The notes beneath the pieces are model-generated. The model saw nothing but the letters and a program-made list of their open reading frames with translations, was not told the DNA's origin and searched no databases. This document shows, piece by piece, positions 32,998 through 42,993 of a DNA stretch of 64,000 nt. The first letter of the stretch is position 1; every line of letters begins with the position of its first letter. Origin of the DNA: Azolla caroliniana (taxonomy: Eukaryota; Polypodiophyta); the NCBI GenBank assembly GCA_043228905.1, contig JBHGNT010000003.1, forward strand, positions 12,710,001-12,774,000, given 5' to 3'. A program made the translations under genes and the position numbers.

Positions 32998-33770
32998 CTC
33001 CCCCTCATGCTCAACTTGAGGTTGGATTCTAGTGTCAGTCTCTATGGCAGTCGGTTCTTCCAACCGACTTCTTCTGGCGTCGCTCCGCCTTGCTCACACT
33101 CCTCGTCCGGTCCGGTTCTGTTTGCCGCAACCCCTCTTGTTCTGCGCGCCTCGACCTTCTCGGTCGGTATGTCTGCTCAATAGGCCCCTCTGAGCTCCTT
33201 CACTGCTATGACTCCGGCGCTTATCGATCCGTCGGCTCCTCCACGATGGCATCGACTTCCACTGCATCCATGTCTGCTTGGCCTTGAATTGATCCGGTAC
33301 TTCCGAATCTGTCTTTTGAACCGAATCGACTGTCTCTGATTCGTTCCAGCTCTTGTCTGAATCGATTGCTCCCGATTCGTCTTCTGGTTCCAAGCCCTTT
33401 ACCACATCAGACCATGCCCAGGTCTTGGCCTTCTTCCTTCGGTCGGCTCTGTCCTTCTTGACATTGCCGCCTTCTGTTCTTCCCTCACCGGCGCAATCGG
33501 CAGTCTCTTTGCCTTTGCCCGTTCTCCCCCTCAAGTGTGGCACGTTGAGATGTTGAACACCAAGCATTTCAGTGAAGTGATGCAACTTGTCCGATCCGAG
33601 CGGTTTGGTGAAGATGTCGGCAACTTGCCGATCCATGTGAACATACCAAAGTTCAACCTCACTGCTCAGGACACACTCACGCACAAAGTGATAGTGCACT
33701 TCTATGTGCTTTGTGCAAGCATGGAATACGGGGTTCTTGGCGAGTTGCATGCTGCTGATGTTGTCGCAGT
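32998..33770 (-). pseudogene. C2 RNase H end and charged C-terminal extension
   Basis: An open stretch (33750-33094) gives THKIEVHYHF-type sequence (CTKHIEVHYHFVRECVLSSE), then RQVADIFTKPLGSDKLHHF and HLNVPHLRG, where copia pol usually ends. Here it continues about 140 residues more: TGKGKETADCAGEGRTEGG, a Lys/Arg/Asp/Glu-rich part and an Arg/Gly-rich end. The extension parallels C1 and C4. Function unknown. Confidence 0.75.
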
Positions 33771-34395
33771 AGACCAGAATCGGGGTTGGGACCTCGATCC
33801 ATAGGTCTTGCAGCAGTCACCGAAGCCAAATGGCTTCACAGGTGGCAAGGGTAGTGCCATGATACTCAGCCTCAGTGCTCGAGAGAGCAACTGTTGGTTG
33901 CTTTTTACTACTCCACGCAACAACCGTGCTACCTAGGGAAAACATGTAACCGGAGGTTGATCGGCAATCTGATGCATCGTTGGCCCAGTCGGCATCCGTG
34001 TAACCGACGAGCTCTTCGGGTATACCTCGCTAGTATAACAGTCCCCGGTCCTTCATGCCGATGACATACTGCAATATCTTTTGCGCGCACTAAAGGTGCT
34101 CCACGGTCGGCTTCTGCATGAACTGACTTATCATTCCGACTGGATAGCTGATGTCAAAACCGTCGCTCGTTGCAGGCCGGTCCGGAGTTGGGACGAAGCT
34201 TCTAGTTCCGGTCCAAGGGTGTGGATACAGGTCGGCATTCTGTCATGCCAAACTTGTACAGCATATTCAAGACGTAATGTCGTTGTGAGAGCAATATGCC
34301 GTCCGGGGTTCAGATCACCTCGATCCCTAGAAAATAATGAAGGTCCCCCAGATCCTTCATCTCAAATGCGTCCGACAAATTGGGACTTGACGCGG
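33771..34395 (-). pseudogene. C2 RT end and RNase H start
   Basis: After the G3 insertion the frame resumes with EMKDLGDLHYFLGIEVI, a stop, then a LSQRHYVLNMLYKFGM-like segment. Frameshifts follow. The RNase H start (ALSSTEAEY region) is recognisable near 33880 by comparison with C4. Confidence 0.7.
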
Positions 34396-35112
34396 TGTCG
34401 GGGTTGCTACGCCCTTGCGTGTAGAAAGGAGGAGGGACCACGGGGGTCTTGAACCGAAGAACAAGAGAGAGAGAGATAAGAGAGAGAGACCCCGATTACA
34501 CAGAACCGAAGTTCCGATTGCGCAGAACCGACGATTACACAGGGACACGGCCCAACAAACAGAGAACACAAATAAACGCCGACGCAGATGGACGCAACAA
34601 CGAAAGATATGTACTTATGAATGCAAGAAAATAACAGACTAAAGTACTACAACCCTCAGTGGGGCACGAAATAGATACTAACGAAAACGAACAGGGCGGC
34701 GAACAGATGCCGACCCCTGTATGTCGCGACGCACAGAAAGGGGAAACAGGTCGGAGGTGCTGCAGGACGCACTCGGGCGTTCCACGGAACAGCGCAAGCC
34801 TCCTCGAAACCTGCACAGGTACGCGATGGAGCAGAAGACAGAGAGAGCAGGAGTGAGAGAGAGGCTCCGAAATCGGTTCGGCAGCACTTCGTCCTCTCCG
34901 CGGGAGATGTCCGACTTCTATTCTTCCTCTTCCTTTTATAGCCCGTCAAGAGGCCGTTTGGCATTAACTGCATACCAACCGAATCTGCCCACCTAGGATC
35001 CTCGTATGTACCTACTTCGTCCTTAGGTACTTCTTGGCGCGCGTGTGTGTGTAGAGCCGTTTCCCACGCCTTGTTCCTCCGATTCCTCTTGTGGGCGGTT
35101 TTCTTCACGACA
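34396..35112 (-). repeat. G3 3' LTR (717 bp)
   Basis: Minus strand TGTCGTGAAGAA...CCCCGACA, preceded by the purine tract TAGGTGGGGGCGGA. A TATA box GGCTATAAAAGGAA lies at about 34944-34931. A 155-residue frame crosses it but is not supported as a gene. Confidence 0.95.
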
Positions 35113-35184
35113 TCCGCCCCCACCTAACCGCGCATCCGCCGGCATGCGCCAAATTGAGTTGGCACGGAGAAAACCGGCCCGCCT

Positions 35185-38100
35185 TTACTCTTCGCCTGCC
35201 GGCCCTTCCTCGGCCTCGGATCGGTCGTCGCTGCTATCCAGGAGAATCGGGTCAGGTTCGTCGTCGTGCCGCTTCTTGAAAGCTTTGATCCTCTTCCCGG
35301 CCACGGGTATCGCTATTCTCGTTCCGTCGAGTTCCGCCAGATGATACGTCCCGTTGTCGTTGGCGCTCTGTACCGTGTACGGCCCGAACCATCTCCGTGC
35401 GAACTTCCGCGTTGCTCGGTGCTGGTTGTCGAGGCTGCTGTCGTAGACGAGCACCCAGTCACCTTCGTCGATTTTCTTCGGTCGTAGCCGGTGCGTTCGG
35501 TCGAACCGGGCTTTGTTCTTTGTCCTCGCCACCCGGAGCTTCTCCGTAGCCAGTGCCACGTCCTCCGGTCTCCGCTCGAGCTGTCGTATACGTGCGGCCA
35601 ACAACTCCTCCCGGCTCATCTCGTCCCTCCAGTCGACCGTTGCCCACGAGGAGATCGTCCGTTCAATCGGCATGATCGGCTTCTGGCCGAACATGAGCTT
35701 CGTCGGCATGTACCCGGTTACCGAACTGTGCGTGGTCCGGTCTGCCCACAAAGCATAAGGTAGCAACCGCGGCCAGTTACCGACTCGGCCCCCGCATGCC
35801 CGAATCAACGCCTTGACGATCGGTCCGTGTCCGCGCTCCACCTTGCCATTCGCCTCCGGATTGTACGCAGTGGTGAGCGAGAGCTTGACTCCAAGCCGGT
35901 CGAACAGCTCCGCGGCCTCTTCGGCGTCCAACTCCCCTCGGTCAGCCACGATCTTCCCGACGCACCCGTACCGGCATATCACGTCCTCGACTAGGAACCG
36001 ACACACGGCCGCGGTCGTCTTGTTCTGAAGGGCTCGGCCTTCCACCTGGTTCGTCAGGTCTTCCCGCGCTAGGACCAGATACCGCATCTGTCCTACCCCC
36101 ATCGGCATCGTCACCAGATCTACCATCCATTTGAAGTGGATAGTCGGAGGGTACGTAGGGTGAAGCCCGTCCCGGTGTCGGACTATCGAGTGCATCTGAC
36201 AACTCTCGCAAGTTGACACGAACCGATGCACGTCCCGGTACAATCCCGGCCACCAGTACTTCCCCTTCAGCTTCTCAAACGTCGCCCACGTTCCACGGTG
36301 TCCAGCCCAAGGGCTGTCGTGGTAGGCCGCCAGTAGCTCCTCCTGTTCTTCCTTCATCGCCACCACCCGGAGCGGGACGCCGTTCCTCTTCTTCGGGTGC
36401 TTCCACAAATGCCCATCTCGGAGAAGGAATCGATATGCTTTCTTCCGGATCCGGTTGGCCTCGTCCTTCGTCCATGACGCATCGGGCGTCATTGTCTTCA
36501 AAAACCCGCCGATCTGCAGCCACTCCCCGTCGTACTTGCTCGCGTCGAACTCGTTAAGCGCCGGAGTGCTCATCCCGTCGGTCGTTATGTATGCCGCCTC
36601 GAAGAAATCCACGCCGACTTCTTCGTCTTCCGAAACCATGCCGCCCTCGTCGTCGAACCTCGCCCTCGAAAGCATGTCGGCCATGGCGTTGTCTTTCCCG
36701 GAAAGGTGTCGTATTTCCGGGTCCAGGGACTTGATGTACGCTATCCACCTGAGCATCGCCAGGTCCGGAGTCGCGCATCCGGAAACCATTCCGAGAATCG
36801 GCAGGCAATCCGTCTCGATGATCACTTCTGTCCCTATCAGGTAGTCTTTGTCGGCCTTAACCGCCGAAACAATACCCCAGAGTTCGCGTTTAACCTGGGC
36901 GTATCCTCGCTGCCGTTCACTGAGGACCTTCGCGCCGAATCGGATCGGAAACCGATTGCCGTCCTCGTCTTCCTGGTTCACGACCCATCCGATCCCGGTC
37001 GGACTGGTATCCACCGTTATGAATACCGGGGTACCCTTCCCGTATACCGCCTTCCGGAGTGCCGGTGCCGCTGCAAGGGCCTCTTTCAGCTTCCGGACCG
37101 ATTCCGCGTGCTCGTCTAGCCATTCGAACCTTCGCCCCTTTTTCAGCAACCCGTACAGTGGCTCCGCGACGTGTGCGTAATGCGGGATCCATATGTGATA
37201 GAACGCGCATGCCCCCAGGAATCTCCGTACTTCCGTGACCGAGCTGCAGTCGGGCTTCATCGCGGAGATGGCTTCTACCTTTGCCGGAGACGGTTTCCGG
37301 CCATATGGTCCGCACAGGTGTCCGACCACCATGATTTCTGACTGCCCGAAGGCCGACTTCTCCCCGGAGAAGGTGAGTCTCGCATCCTCTAGCCTTTGCA
37401 GTACCTTCTCGCAGTCGTCGATGTGCGTCGCCACGAATCGCCGGCATCCGTCCGGCCCGATCGTCTCGCCCTTTTCTTCCACCGGGCATCCCTTGATCGG
37501 GATGTCGTCCAGAAATGGCATGGTGATGTCCGGGATGCAGTCCCTCAGAACCTTGTTCATCGCATTCACCATGTGGGCCACCGAGTTGGTCCCTCCTTGC
37601 GGCAGTGTACACATCCGAACTAGGCCGAGGGGAGTTCGCATCGTCGTAATGTCTCTGCTCTCCACGGCAAGCTGGAACTGGTCGTACCCTGAGTATAGAT
37701 CCCCGACCGAGTAAATTGACCTTCCGGCGAAGGCCTCCGCGAACTCGTCTATGGTCGGCCCGATCCCTGCGTTCCGAATGGTCACTCGATTGACCGGCTG
37801 CAGGTCCTGGATGAAGCGCAACGAACCGTTTTTCTTCGGTACGGTAAACCATCGATTCGAATATGGGGCGCTCGACGGCTCGAGAATTCCCATATCAACT
37901 TTCTGCCTCAGCAGCTCCATCAACTTCGGGATGTGAGCTCTCGGAACCGGGATTGGCTTGAGATTCCATGGTACATGCGGTACCGTGAAAATCACCATCG
38001 GCTCCACGATCGTCGGGTCAACGCACCCGATTTCCTCCGGCGAGAATGCGAAGGCTTTCCCGTGCCTTCCGAGCATTCTCCGAAACCGGTCTTCCTCCGC

Positions 38101-38688
38101 CGGCAGTAGGAACCCGCCCCCACCGATTTTGAGCTCTCGGAGCGTCTCGTCGGTGAAGGTGTGCCCTATGCAGGCCGGATCTCGTAGACTAGGGTCCGAT
38201 GCAACCCCTTTGATTCTCGACGCGCTGTCCTCCGGTAAGGGTGCCGCGACTGGCCTTACCTTCCGGTCCACAGTCTTGTACTTGGTGCTTACGTGGGCCG
38301 TCCGAACTGACCCGAGCCCTCGACCGAAGTCCGCGATGACTTCGTACATCTCCTCGGAACACACCGGTATCGTCCGGTCTTCGTTAAGGCCTTCTTCGAC
38401 TACCTTTCCCAGCATTCCCAAGGTGTCGTCGAATGAGACCGCCTCCACGGCTCCGTTGATTTCCTCGTCAGGGCCGAGAACTCCGCACGCTCGAAGTCTC
38501 CCCTCCGCCTTTGTCTTCTCTCGGCCGCCGATGCCGACTATCGTACACGCTCCGCTGTCGGAGAACAAAAATTCCCTACCTATGGTACAAGGTTTCTTCG
38601 GTTTTATCGTACAGGTGTGGGGTTTTCCCGGGGTGTCCGGACTGTCGCGGCCCCACGCCTTGGCAGCCCTCTCTAAAAATCCTCTCGG
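35185..38688 (-). CDS. pol: G3 pol: RT, RNase H, integrase
   Basis: Open from 38688 to the stop at 35185, overlapping the gag end (38673) in the -1 frame; it has no ATG at its start, so frameshifting is likely. Numbering from 38568, RT spans about 210-390: VPKKNGSLRFIQDLQ, VGDLYSGYDQFQL (motif A) and PFLDD (catalytic, 351-355). RNase H about 515-640: FITVDTS, VKRELWG, IETDCLPI. Integrase: H750, H757, C787, C790 zinc site; catalytic D817, D876 and E911; RRWFGPYTV near 1055. No chromodomain. The acidic C-terminal tail ends GPAGEE. The lineage differs from G1/G2 and looks like a group I associate with fungi and early-diverging plants. Confidence 0.92.
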   Translation of the reverse strand, partial: PRGFLERAAKAWGRDSPDTPGKPHTCTIKPKKPCTIGREFLFSDSGACTIVGIGGREKTKAEGRLRACGVLGPDEEINGAVEAVSFDDTLGMLGKVVEEGLNEDRTIPVCSEEMYEVIADFGRGLGSVRTAHVSTKYKTVDRKVRPVAAPLPEDSASRIKGVASDPSLRDPACIGHTFTDETLRELKIGGGGFLLPAEEDRFRRMLGRHGKAFAFSPEEIGCVDPTIVEPMVIFTVPHVPWNLKPIPVPRAHIPKLMELLRQKVDMGILEPSSAPYSNRWFTVPKKNGSLRFIQDLQPVNRVTIRNAGIGPTIDEFAEAFAGRSIYSVGDLYSGYDQFQLAVESRDITTMRTPLGLVRMCTLPQGGTNSVAHMVNAMNKVLRDCIPDITMPFLDDIPIKGCPVEEKGETIGPDGCRRFVATHIDDCEKVLQRLEDARLTFSGEKSAFGQSEIMVVGHLCGPYGRKPSPAKVEAISAMKPDCSSVTEVRRFLGACAFYHIWIPHYAHVAEPLYGLLKKGRRFEWLDEHAESVRKLKEALAAAPALRKAVYGKGTPVFITVDTSPTGIGWVVNQEDEDGNRFPIRFGAKVLSERQRGYAQVKRELWGIVSAVKADKDYLIGTEVIIETDCLPILGMVSGCATPDLAMLRWIAYIKSLDPEIRHLSGKDNAMADMLSRARFDDEGGMVSEDEEVGVDFFEAAYITTDGMSTPALNEFDASKYDGEWLQIGGFLKTMTPDASWTKDEANRIRKKAYRFLLRDGHLWKHPKKRNGVPLRVVAMKEEQEELLAAYHDSPWAGHRGTWATFEKLKGKYWWPGLYRDVHRFVSTCESCQMHSIVRHRDGLHPTYPPTIHFKWMVDLVTMPMGVGQMRYLVLAREDLTNQVEGRALQNKTTAAVCRFLVEDVICRYGCVGKIVADRGELDAEEAAELFDRLGVKLSLTTAYNPEANGKVERGHGPIVKALIRACGGRVGNWPRLLPYALWADRTTHSSVTGYMPTKLMFGQKPIMPIERTISSWATVDWRDEMSREELLAARIRQLERRPEDVALATEKLRVARTKNKARFDRTHRLRPKKIDEGDWVLVYDSSLDNQHRATRKFARRWFGPYTVQSANDNGTYHLAELDGTRIAIPVAGKRIKAFKKRHDDEPDPILLDSSDDRSEAEEGPAGEE

Positions 38689-38692
38689 TTAT
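38670..38692 (-). promoter_or_regulatory. Possible -1 ribosomal frameshift site between G3 gag and pol
   Basis: The gag frame ends GAT-TTT-TAG. The run of five T allows a TTT-to-TTT slip back by one base, entering the open pol frame as TTT-TTA-GAG. The frames overlap by only about 16 bases, which forces any -1 shift to happen here. A downstream structure was not assessed. Confidence 0.5.
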
Positions 38693-40799
38693 CGGAACCG
38701 AGGGAGTCGCGGTTACGCTCGTGGTTCGGCCTAACCGTCAAAAACTGGACCGAATGGCGCCCGTCCTGGCTCTTGACCCGCGCATAGGCCGAACCGTTGT
38801 CCAGCACCTTGGTCTCCATTCGAGCCGCCGTGATGTACGGCTCTCCCAGTATGACGGGGTGCGATGACGACTCCTGCACGAAGAAGTGCTGGTCTATCTC
38901 GACATCGCCGATCTTGACCCGTACATTCGGGCAGGCCCCGTGAAGTTCCTCGGTGGCGCGCGTCGCCGCCCTTATCTTCCACCCGTGCTTGGTGTTGATC
39001 GGCCATTTGCCCTTCTTATAGAAGTCCATGGACATCAGGTTGATTTCCGATCCGTGGTCCACCAAAGCTACTACCGGTTCCTGGACATCGCCGATCTTTA
39101 CCGGGGTTTCCGTGGTCGCTCGGGCCCAGTGTGGCCGCGAATAGTGGCTCTCCGCCCACTCGTCTTTCAGCGCCATGTCGTCCAGGTGCGTCGTCCGCAC
39201 CTCTACCGGTCTTTCCGGTTCTGTCTCCGTTGACAGCCTCTTCCGTTTCACCAAGTCCACGATGGAGTCGTGGAACTCCTTCTTGGCGATTCCCAGCACC
39301 TCCCGTAGCGACAACTCCACCTTGCTGTCGAGGATCCGTTCCTCCAGGACCTTTCGTAAGTCCGTGGTTCTTTCTATCTCCGTCCCCAGACGGTACCCGC
39401 CCTTCTGGGGTTTATCTTGCGTACCGGCCCCGCCGGCTTCGTCCCGTCGTGGCCCGGACCGGGTCTCGTATCGTTGTGAGGGCCCGGTCGTCCCGGGTTT
39501 CCCCACCCGCTTCTCTTCTACCAGAGCCTCGTAGTTCCGGCAAGCGGCTTCCACGAAGCCCGTCTTTTCCTCGACCGGGTCGCTCCACCCGGTCATCTCC
39601 CGTACCCGTTTCTCCGCACGGTCCGATTCCTCCCTTTTAAGCCCTGCACCGGCAAGGCCTCCCAGCATCGTCGGCCAGAATCCGGCTTTGCTTTCCTTTC
39701 GGGCCTCGCCGCCCCCGACTCGAATACCGGCCGACGCCGAGTAGTGGACGGTTTCCGCATGTCGGGCCGCCGCCTCTTCCATCAACCTCTTCATTCCGCC
39801 TCGCCCGTCGTTTCGGTTTAGGGCCCTTCTCGTGTCGTTGGCGTGAACCCGGCCTTCCCATAGGTACACCACCCGGTTCCTCAGCGCCTCTGCGAAATCG
39901 CCGCAGTCTTTTCGGATGTGGCCGACCCCGTCGCACCACATGCACCTGTTCCCTGCCGCCGGCCGTCGGTCACGAGCAGGTCCTCCGTCTTCTCTGCGGG
40001 CCTGTGCGATTTGGAGGTCTTTTATCGCCCTCGTCAGTTCCTCCAACGCAGCTCCTCCAGTCGAGCCTCTGATCACGCCGGTCGGAGCTGAACCGGATTC
40101 CAGCCACTCCCGAGTCTCTTCCCTTCGCACCGGCTGCGCCGGCTCGAGTTTCCTCGCCGCGACTGAGCCCGAACCGGTTGCTCTGTCATCCTCCCATTCT
40201 CGCCGTTTGTCGAAACGGCCGCAGGCTCTCTTGACCGCCGCCCAGTCGGCTGTCAGCCCGTCTTCGGTTTCTAGCAGGGCGCCCACGTGACTCCGATCCC
40301 TCTCGTCAACCGATTTGACGAACAGCAGGACCCGGCTTGTATCCAGGACCATCCTGTCAAGCGCCGAAAGGCGCGCGAAGTTCTCCTCGAACTCCCGGAG
40401 GAGTGCCGACGCATTCCTTCCTTTCCCGGGAGACTCCACCCACTCCATGAAGCTTCGCTTCGAAAGCCGGAGCGCGTCGTCCAGTCCGTATTTCTCCAGG
40501 AGCCGACCTTCGAACTCCTCCCAGGTACGGCTCTCCGCCCGCACCTCGAGCACCTCCGCGTGGATGCTCGGCATTGCCACTCGGGGAAAACCGGCAAGAC
40601 GCCTTTCTTCCGGAATGTCCCGCATCAACATTTCTGCACCGTAGGACGCCAGATACTTCGTGGCATCCCTCCCATCGAACCGGCCGATCGTGCCGACGAC
40701 CGCCTCAATAGCTCTGTCGAGGGCACCGGTACCCTCGCGCGCGTTTACGATCCGATCCACGGCCGAAGCCATGGCCTCTGCGAGATCCGACCCCCTCAT
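38673..40799 (-). CDS. gag: G3 gag with fused aspartic protease
   Basis: The ATG at 40799 gives 708 residues; the frame is open nine codons further up, into the primer site. An alpha-helical capsid region covers about 20-200 (TWEEFEGRLLEKYGLDD). The zinc knuckle CMWCDGVGHIRKDC is at about 286-299, followed by a basic/acidic linker. The protease core lies near 575-680, with VALVDHGSEINLM (Asp about 581) and HPVILGEPYI. The active site is D-H-G instead of D-S/T-G; G4 has the same. It ends NREDF at a TTTTTAG stop. Gag-protease fused in one frame and pol in another is the layout here. Confidence 0.9.
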   Translation of the reverse strand: MRGSDLAEAMASAVDRIVNAREGTGALDRAIEAVVGTIGRFDGRDATKYLASYGAEMLMRDIPEERRLAGFPRVAMPSIHAEVLEVRAESRTWEEFEGRLLEKYGLDDALRLSKRSFMEWVESPGKGRNASALLREFEENFARLSALDRMVLDTSRVLLFVKSVDERDRSHVGALLETEDGLTADWAAVKRACGRFDKRREWEDDRATGSGSVAARKLEPAQPVRREETREWLESGSAPTGVIRGSTGGAALEELTRAIKDLQIAQARREDGGPARDRRPAAGNRCMWCDGVGHIRKDCGDFAEALRNRVVYLWEGRVHANDTRRALNRNDGRGGMKRLMEEAAARHAETVHYSASAGIRVGGGEARKESKAGFWPTMLGGLAGAGLKREESDRAEKRVREMTGWSDPVEEKTGFVEAACRNYEALVEEKRVGKPGTTGPSQRYETRSGPRRDEAGGAGTQDKPQKGGYRLGTEIERTTDLRKVLEERILDSKVELSLREVLGIAKKEFHDSIVDLVKRKRLSTETEPERPVEVRTTHLDDMALKDEWAESHYSRPHWARATTETPVKIGDVQEPVVALVDHGSEINLMSMDFYKKGKWPINTKHGWKIRAATRATEELHGACPNVRVKIGDVEIDQHFFVQESSSHPVILGEPYITAARMETKVLDNGSAYARVKSQDGRHSVQFLTVRPNHERNRDSLGSDNREDF

Positions 40800-40821
40800 C
40801 TTCTGCTCTTCTGCCGCCTCT

Positions 40822-40840
40822 TTCACGTCGGGTTCACCAA
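40822..40840 (-). promoter_or_regulatory. G3 primer-binding site
   Basis: Minus-strand TGGTGAACCCGACGTG starts four bases after the 5' LTR (CGACA, then TCT). G4 has TAGTGAACCCGATGTG at the same place. TGG start fits the CCA end of a tRNA; which tRNA is not known to me. Confidence 0.65.
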
Positions 40841-40842
40841 GA

Positions 40843-41559
40843 TGTCGGGGTTGCTACGCCCTTGCGTGTAGAAAGGAGGAGGGACCACGGGGGTCTTGAA
40901 CCGAAGAACAAGAGAGAGAGAGATAAGAGAGAGAGACCCCGATTACACAGAACCGAAGTTCCGATTGCGCAGAACCGACGATTACACAGGGACACGGCCC
41001 AACAAACAGAGAACACAAATAAACGCCGACGCAGATGGACGCAACAACGAAAGATATGTACTTATGAATGCAAGAAAATAACAGACTAAAGTACTACAAC
41101 CCTCAGTGGGGCACGAAATAGATACTAACGAAAACGAACAGGGCGGCGAACAGATGCCGACCCCTGTATGTCGCGACGCACAGAAAGGGGAAACAGGTCG
41201 GAGGTGCTGCAGGACGCACTCGGGCGTTCCACGGAACAGCGCAAGCCTCCTCGAAACCTGCACAGGTACGCGATGGAGCAGAAGACAGAGAGAGCAGGAG
41301 TGAGAGAGAGGCTCCGAAATCGGTTCGGCAGCACTTCGTCCTCTCCGCGGGAGATGTCCGACTTCTATTCTTCCTCTTCCTTTTATAGCCCGTCAAGAGG
41401 CCGTTTGGCATTAACTGCATACCAACCGAATCTGCCCACCTAGGATCCTCGTATGTACCTACTTCGTCCTTAGGTACTTCTTGGCGCGCGTGTGTGTGTA
41501 GAGCCGTTTCCCACGCCTTGTTCCTCCGATTCCTCTTGTGGGCGGTTTTCTTCACGACA
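40843..41559 (-). repeat. G3 5' LTR (717 bp)
   Basis: Identical by eye to the 3' LTR over all 717 bases. The TATA box GGCTATAAAAGGAA is at about 41391-41378 and directs transcription leftward into gag. Confidence 0.95.
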
Positions 41560-42993
41560 GCGGTTGATTTTTGGAACACCCGGTCCAGTGATGACTAGAT
41601 CATCAACATACATCAGAATACATACCGGACCGGCTGAGCCTTGCCAGATGAACAATGAAGAGTTCGATTTGGAGACCACAAACCCTATCTTACGCAACTG
41701 GTGTGTGATCTTTGCATTCCAAGCTCGAGGGGCTTGCTTCAGGCCGTACAACGACTTCTTTAGCCGGCATACCGCCGACTTGTTCATCTCCGATTGAAAA
41801 CCAGGAGGCTGAGTCATAAAGACTTCTTCTTCAAGATCACCTTGAAGAAATGCATTCTTCACATCCATCTGATGAAGATGCCACCCCCTTGCCGCAGCAA
41901 CCGCTAGCACCACTCGAACCGTCATCATCTTCGCTACAGGAGCGAAGGTCTCGTCGTAGTTGATTCCGTGGGTTTGCGCGTATCCCTTCGCCACTAACCG
42001 GGCTTTATACCGGTTAACAGAACTGTCAGCATTGTACTTTACCTTGTATATCCACTTGCATCCGATCGGTTTACAATGACGAGGAGGGTCAACCAGGTCC
42101 CATGTCTTGTTGACATCAAGTGCCCGCACTTCTTCCTCCATAGCGGCACGCCAATGTGTGTCCTTGGCCGCTTCTGTGTAGATCTCCGGCTCACGCACTT
42201 CCACCACCTTAGTCATGTACGCATAGTGATGCACCATGTACTCATTGTACCCGTACTTCTTGACGGGATCCTTTTGGCGGGTGGACCGGCGTAACTCACC
42301 ATTACCCGGTTTGAGGCCCTTCTTGACCGGTTCGGTCTTCATTGCCGAAGATCCGCCTTTCTCCTTGCCGGAGTTGGATGCACACCGATCCGACTCATCA
42401 TATCCGGTTTCGAATTCCGGTATCTTCTTCTTCCCCTTCTCTTTGCGCGTGAACCGTCTCCTCGGTTCCTTACACGGGGAGTGCACGACAGAGTCTCCAC
42501 TACTCGCCGGTTCCTCATCGGACTGGTCAAATTGAGTCAGTTTCTCGTTCGGCCCGCTCAACCGGAACGATTCCGGACTCTCATCTCGAGTCCACGCTTC
42601 ATCATCCTCTACTTGGGCCGGTTCAGGCTCACTAGCCTCATCCTCCGGCATCGGGTCAGATTCGGAAGTTGGAGTCGGTAAGGAGTACCACGATGCCGAT
42701 TCATCAAACTCGACATCTCGACTAACTCGAACCTGCCTTGTCCGGGGGTTATAACACTTATAACCCTTTTGCTCTTGAGCATAGCCAACTAGGATGCATT
42801 TTTCCGATTTTGCATCCAGCTTCCTCCGCTTCTCATCTAGTACATGCACAAATGCAATGCTACCGAAGATCTTAAGGTGTGTCAAATTCGGCTTCCGCCC
42901 GAAATACAGCTCGTGAACTGACACCTTGTCACTGATCTGGTTCTGGATGTAGACAACCGTTCGGACTGCCTCTGCCCAGTAGAATATGGGCAT
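41560..42993 (-). pseudogene. C2 integrase C-terminus and reverse transcriptase (5' part)
   Basis: About 478 residues open without a stop: FYWAEAVRTVVYIQNQISD, HLKIFGSIAFVHVLDEKRR, KCILVGYAQEQKGYKCYNP, an acidic and Arg-rich linker, then GYNEYMVHHYAYMTKV. RT follows with [72 protein letters not shown] and LMYVDDLVITG (catalytic YVDD intact). The frame runs on into the G3 LTR, so the last 30 residues are not copia. Normal copia RT would continue at 34395. Confidence 0.9.

Larger units (their letters stand above)
34396..41559 (-). mobile_element. G3: intact, young, GC-rich Ty3/gypsy element
   Basis: Two 717-bp LTRs (34396-35112, 40843-41559) read as identical base for base. GCGG flanks both sides (GCGGT if one base is shared with the LTR end). 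Minus-strand order: 5' LTR, primer site, gag-protease (708 codons from ATG), RT-RNase H-integrase in the -1 frame, purine tract, 3' LTR. Termini are TGTCG...CGACA. No stop or missing catalytic residue was found. It is visibly richer in G+C than the flanks. Confidence 0.95.

Noticed and set aside
34656-35123. 155-residue ORF inside the G3 LTR, repeated at 41103-41579
   Set aside because: Covers the LTR promoter itself and has no domain; both copies come from LTR identity.
36917-37852. 311-residue ORF overlapping G3 pol, same strand
   Set aside because: Shadow frame of pol in GC-rich sequence, no family motif; pol in the other frame has all catalytic motifs.
37958-38734. 258-residue plus-strand ORF across G3
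   Set aside because: Antisense shadow of pol and gag; Ser/Pro-rich by composition.
41470-41559. Last 30 residues of the long C2 integrase-RT frame
   Set aside because: Readthrough into the G3 LTR; the true RT continuation is at 34395.
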